Source: Catenuloplanes indicus
GTDB taxonomy: Bacteria > Actinomycetota > Actinomycetes > Mycobacteriales > Micromonosporaceae
DNA length: 64,000 nt
Assembly (NCBI RefSeq): GCF_030813715.1
Contig: NZ_JAUSUZ010000001.1
Location: 5,394,001 to 5,458,000 of the forward strand
Reading direction: 5' to 3'
Shown here: in pieces, positions 61,276-64,000 of the stretch
Layout: each line of letters begins with the position of its first letter
How positions within the stretch are numbered: the stretch's first letter is position 1
Position numbers and translations under genes: made by a program
Notes under the pieces: model-generated
The model's input: the letters and a program-made list of their open reading frames with translations, nothing else
Database searches by the model: none
Told to the model about the DNA's origin: nothing

Positions 61276-62523
61276 TTACCGTACCGCCGGCTCCTTGACC
61301 GTGGCCTCCGCGGCCGCCACCGCGGCGATCCGGCGGATCCGGGACGGGCGGGCGAGCAGGTGACCGGCCGCTGCGAGCACGCAGACCACGGCCGTGGCCA
61401 GCCAGAGCGCGGCGTGGCCGGCGTGCTCCTGGACGTAGCCGCCGGCCACCGGCGCGATCGCGGACGCGCCGGCCCAGGACAGCGACGAGACGCCCTGGTA
61501 GCGGCCGCGCAGCGCGACCGGGGACAGCTCGGCCATCAGCGCGGAGTTGGACGGCGCGTTGAGCATCTCGCCGAGCGTCCAGATGAGCACGGTGAGCGCG
61601 TACAGCGGCGCGGTGTGCGCGATCGCGGTCAGGCCGAAGCCGACGCCGACCACGATCGCGGCCAGCGCCATCACCCGGGAATGGTCCCGGCCCTTGAGCA
61701 GCCGCGGCACGAACAGCTGGCCGACCACGATCAGCACGCCGTTCAGCGCGATCACCACGCCGTACGTGGCCGGGGAGAGCCCGTCCGCGGTCATCGCGAT
61801 CGGCAGCGTGGACAGGTGCTGCATGAACACCAGCGCGATCAGCAGGTTCAGCGCCACGTACACCAGGAACACGTGGTCGCGCAGCAGCGACAGCATCCCG
61901 GAGGTGCGTGGCGTCAGCGCGCCCGCCTGGATCACTCGTACGGCCGGCCGGCTCTCCGGCACGCGCAGGAAGATGATGGTCGCGGTGACCAGCATCGTCG
62001 TGGCGTCGACCAGGAACAGCAGCATGTAGTTCGCCTGTGCGGCGAAGCCTGCCAGGATCGCGGACGACGCGAAGCCGAGATTGATCGCCCAGTAGTTCAG
62101 CGTGAACGCGCGCAGCCGGTCCTTCGGCTCGACCACGTCGACCAGCATCGCGGAGAACGCGGGCCGGGCCGCCTCGGCGAACAGGCCGAGCGCGGCCGCG
62201 CCGATCGTGATCACCAGGATGTCCCGGGCGAACGCCAGGTTGACCATCATGGCGGACGCGCCGAGGTGCGCGATCAGCAGCGTGGGACGGCGGCCGAACC
62301 GGTCCGCGGCGACGCCACCGATCATCGTGCCGGCCGCGGCGCCGGCGCCGTAGAGGCCGAGGATCAGGCCGGCCTGGCTCTCCGACAGGCCCCGCGCGCT
62401 GGTCAGGTAGATCGCCAGGAAGATGACGACGAACCCGCCCATCCGGTTGATCAGATTGCCGGTCCAGAGGTACCAGAAGGTTCTCGGTAGTCCTCCGGCC
62501 GTCTCCGACAGCCACGCCCGCAC
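61276..62523 (-). CDS. MFS transporter, first of a tandem pair
   Basis: 415 residues with twelve hydrophobic segments and the loop 2-3 motif [15 protein letters not shown]. Together with the next gene (23 bp downstream) it makes a tandem of paralogues: both start with a [13 protein letters not shown] block and share [16 protein letters not shown] segments. The pair probably arose by duplication and may work on different substrates. Confidence 0.88.
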   Translation of the reverse strand: MRAWLSETAGGLPRTFWYLWTGNLINRMGGFVVIFLAIYLTSARGLSESQAGLILGLYGAGAAAGTMIGGVAADRFGRRPTLLIAHLGASAMMVNLAFARDILVITIGAAALGLFAEAARPAFSAMLVDVVEPKDRLRAFTLNYWAINLGFASSAILAGFAAQANYMLLFLVDATTMLVTATIIFLRVPESRPAVRVIQAGALTPRTSGMLSLLRDHVFLVYVALNLLIALVFMQHLSTLPIAMTADGLSPATYGVVIALNGVLIVVGQLFVPRLLKGRDHSRVMALAAIVVGVGFGLTAIAHTAPLYALTVLIWTLGEMLNAPSNSALMAELSPVALRGRYQGVSSLSWAGASAIAPVAGGYVQEHAGHAALWLATAVVCVLAAAGHLLARPSRIRRIAAVAAAEATVKEPAVR

Positions 62524-62614
62524 GCCGTACCCCCGTGTAATGAATGATTTTCGTTCGGGACCTTACAACCTAGTCCCAGGTGGCCCGGCGGGGCACGCGG
62601 AATATCCTGATCGC

Positions 62615-63364
62615 ATGACTGTGGGGACCCTGGTGCTGTTGCGGCACGGCGAGAGCGAGTGGAACGCCAAGAACCTCTTCACCGGCTGGGTCGACGTCGA
62701 CCTGAACGCCAAGGGTGAGGCAGAGGCCCGGCGCGGCGGCGAACTGCTCAAGGAGCACGGCCTGCTGCCCGACGTGGTGCACACCAGCGTGCTGCGTCGC
62801 GCGATCCGGACGTCGGAGCTGGCGCTGCACGCAGCCGACCGGCACTGGATCGCGGTGCGCCGCTCGTGGCGGCTGAACGAGCGCCACTACGGTGCGCTTC
62901 AGGGCAAGAACAAGAAGGAGACGCTGGACGCGTACGGCGAGGAGCAGTTCATGCTCTGGCGCCGCTCCTACGACACGCCCCCGCCGCCGATCGAGGACGG
63001 CGACGAGTGGTCGCAGATCGGCGACCCGCGCTACGCCACGCTGCCGCCGGAGCTGGCGCCGCGCACCGAGTGCCTGAAGGACGTCGTGCAGCGCATGCTG
63101 CCTTACTGGTACGACGGCATCGTGCCGGACCTGCTGGCCGGCCGCACCGTGCTGGTCACCGCGCACGGCAACTCGCTGCGCGCGCTGGTCAAGCACCTCG
63201 ACCAGATCTCGGACGAGGCGATCGCGAAGCTGAACATCCCGACCGGCATCCCGCTGCGCTACGACCTCGGCGCGGACCTGCGGCCGACCGTGGCCGGCGG
63301 CACCTACCTGGACCCGGAGGCGGCCAAGGAGGCGGCCGCCGCGGTGGCCAACCAGGGCAAGTGA
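62615..63364 (+). CDS. gpmA: 2,3-bisphosphoglycerate-dependent phosphoglycerate mutase
   Basis: 249 residues, the standard length of d[28 protein letters not shown] carries the phospho-acceptor His11. [18 protein letters not shown] gives the substrate contacts, and [14 protein letters not shown] the second catalytic His184. It interconverts 3- and 2-phosphoglycerate in glycolysis. The ATG at 62615 is the family start. In mycobacteria gpm also lies near mshA and the senX3-regX3/phoU region. Confidence 0.97.
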   Translation: MTVGTLVLLRHGESEWNAKNLFTGWVDVDLNAKGEAEARRGGELLKEHGLLPDVVHTSVLRRAIRTSELALHAADRHWIAVRRSWRLNERHYGALQGKNKKETLDAYGEEQFMLWRRSYDTPPPPIEDGDEWSQIGDPRYATLPPELAPRTECLKDVVQRMLPYWYDGIVPDLLAGRTVLVTAHGNSLRALVKHLDQISDEAIAKLNIPTGIPLRYDLGADLRPTVAGGTYLDPEAAKEAAAAVANQGK

Positions 63365-63368
63365 CGTG

Positions 63369-63395
63369 GTGGGGCCCGGCACCGCCGGGCCCCAC
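63369..63395. terminator. Terminator between gpmA and phoU
   Basis: GTGGGGCCCGG (63369-63379) pairs perfectly with 63385-63395 around CACCG, 5 bp after the gpmA stop and 6 bp from the convergent phoU stop. Confidence 0.75.
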
Positions 63396-63400
63396 TCCCG

Positions 63401-64000
63401 CTAGCTGCCGGCGACCGACCCGTCGGTCACGGTCTCGCCGGTGAGCAGGTAGATGACCCGGCGGCCGGAGTTCACCGCGTGGTCGGCGAAGCGCTCGTAG
63501 AAGCGGCCCAGCAGCGCGCCGTCGATCGCGGTCTCCGCACCGTACGGCCAGTCGTCGCCGAGCAGCACCTTGAACAGCTCGCGGTGCAGGTTGTCCATCA
63601 CGTCGTCGTCGGCCTCGAGCTCGGCCGCGAGCTTCGCGTCCGGCTCGGCCAGCACGGTCGCCACCTTGCCGGCGATCGCGTCGGCCACGTTCGCCATCTC
63701 CTTGAAGACGCCGCGCAGCTCGGCCGGGACCGCGGGGGACGGGTGCCGGCGCAGCGCGGTCTTGGCCACGTGGTCGGCCAGGTCGCCCATCCGCTCCAGG
63801 TCCGCCGCGATGTGCAGCGCGGTGATCAGCAGCCGCAGGTCGGAGGCGACCGGCGCCTGCCGGGCCAGGATGTCCGCCACCTTCTCCTCGACCTGCCGGT
63901 ACAGATCGTCGAGGTCGGCGTCCTGCTCGATGACCGCCTCGCCGGCGGCGCGGTCGGCGGCGAGCAGCGCCGTCGTGGCGCGGCGCATGGCGACGCGCGC
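63401..64000 (-). CDS. phoU: Phosphate-signalling protein PhoU (5' end outside window)
   Basis: The frame is open from the last base of the window to the stop at 63401-63403, giving about 199 residues. The three-helix-bundle PhoU repeats show ALHIAADLERMGDLADHVAKTALR in the first half and LLGRFYERFADHAVNSGRRVIYLLTG in the second, with the metal-binding ERxxD/ERFADH motifs. The family has about 220 residues, so only the start (about 20 residues) is missing. It couples phosphate uptake to the PhoR/SenX3 sensor kinase. Confidence 0.94.
   Translation of the reverse strand, partial: ARVAMRRATTALLAADRAAGEAVIEQDADLDDLYRQVEEKVADILARQAPVASDLRLLITALHIAADLERMGDLADHVAKTALRRHPSPAVPAELRGVFKEMANVADAIAGKVATVLAEPDAKLAAELEADDDVMDNLHRELFKVLLGDDWPYGAETAIDGALLGRFYERFADHAVNSGRRVIYLLTGETVTDGSVAGS

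Overview
This window is high-GC actinobacterial DNA. The best fit is a motile member of the Micromonosporaceae (Actinoplanes or a close relative). It combines a complete Gram-positive-type flagellar cluster, with no P- or L-ring genes, with mycothiol biosynthesis (mshA), a WhiG/FliA-type sigma factor and many secreted hydrolases. This assignment comes from gene content only; there is no rRNA in the window.

Layout. 1-6.8 kb: end of an MFS transporter, a divergent HxlR regulator/quinone reductase pair, a secreted trypsin-like protease and a three-gene sugar ABC importer. 6.8-38.6 kb: the flagellar cluster. 38.7-46.4 kb: an M23 peptidase, a chemoreceptor, a PHP phosphoesterase, a SRPBCC protein, a single-domain response regulator, a secreted subtilase and a small zinc-ribbon-like protein. 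46.5-53.7 kb: three histidine kinases around a secreted GH26-like glycosidase. 53.7-64 kb: a GT2 glycosyltransferase, a methyltransferase, an SDR, mshA-ybjN, a TAP-type peptidase, two paralogous MFS exporters, gpmA and phoU.

How the flagellar cluster is organised. Promoter-like and terminator-like signals divide it into units. flgB-flgC-fliE-fliF-fliG-fliH-fliI-fliJ-(NlpC/SLT)-fliK-flgD-flgE ends in a strong terminator. flbD-motA-motB-fliL ends in another. fliM-fliN-fliO-fliP-fliQ2 ends in a third. fliQ1-fliR-flhB follows, then flhA-flhF-orf90. fliC-fliD-fliS-orf113 and the divergent flgN-flgK-flgL-fliW-csrA are separate units, and fliA is transcribed on its own away from flgN. Most units start with the same motif, CTCA-N16-GCCGA, the shape of a FliA/WhiG-family promoter. 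The same motif precedes the chemoreceptor and the GT2 gene about 20 kb away. A second motif, a direct repeat close to GCAACCG-N4-GCAACCG, lies upstream of fliA, both fliQ copies, the GH26-like gene and the subtilase.

Main points of interest: (1) fliQ is present twice, with almost identical proteins but many silent differences, and the two copies are separated by a 0.7-kb non-coding stretch; (2) a family of about 100-bp elements with 17-18 bp inverted-repeat ends lies in that stretch and at two other places; (3) the two linked promoter-motif families extend beyond the flagellar genes; (4) the fliC leader looks like a CsrA/FliW-controlled leader; (5) the FlhF homologue has lost its GTPase P-loop.
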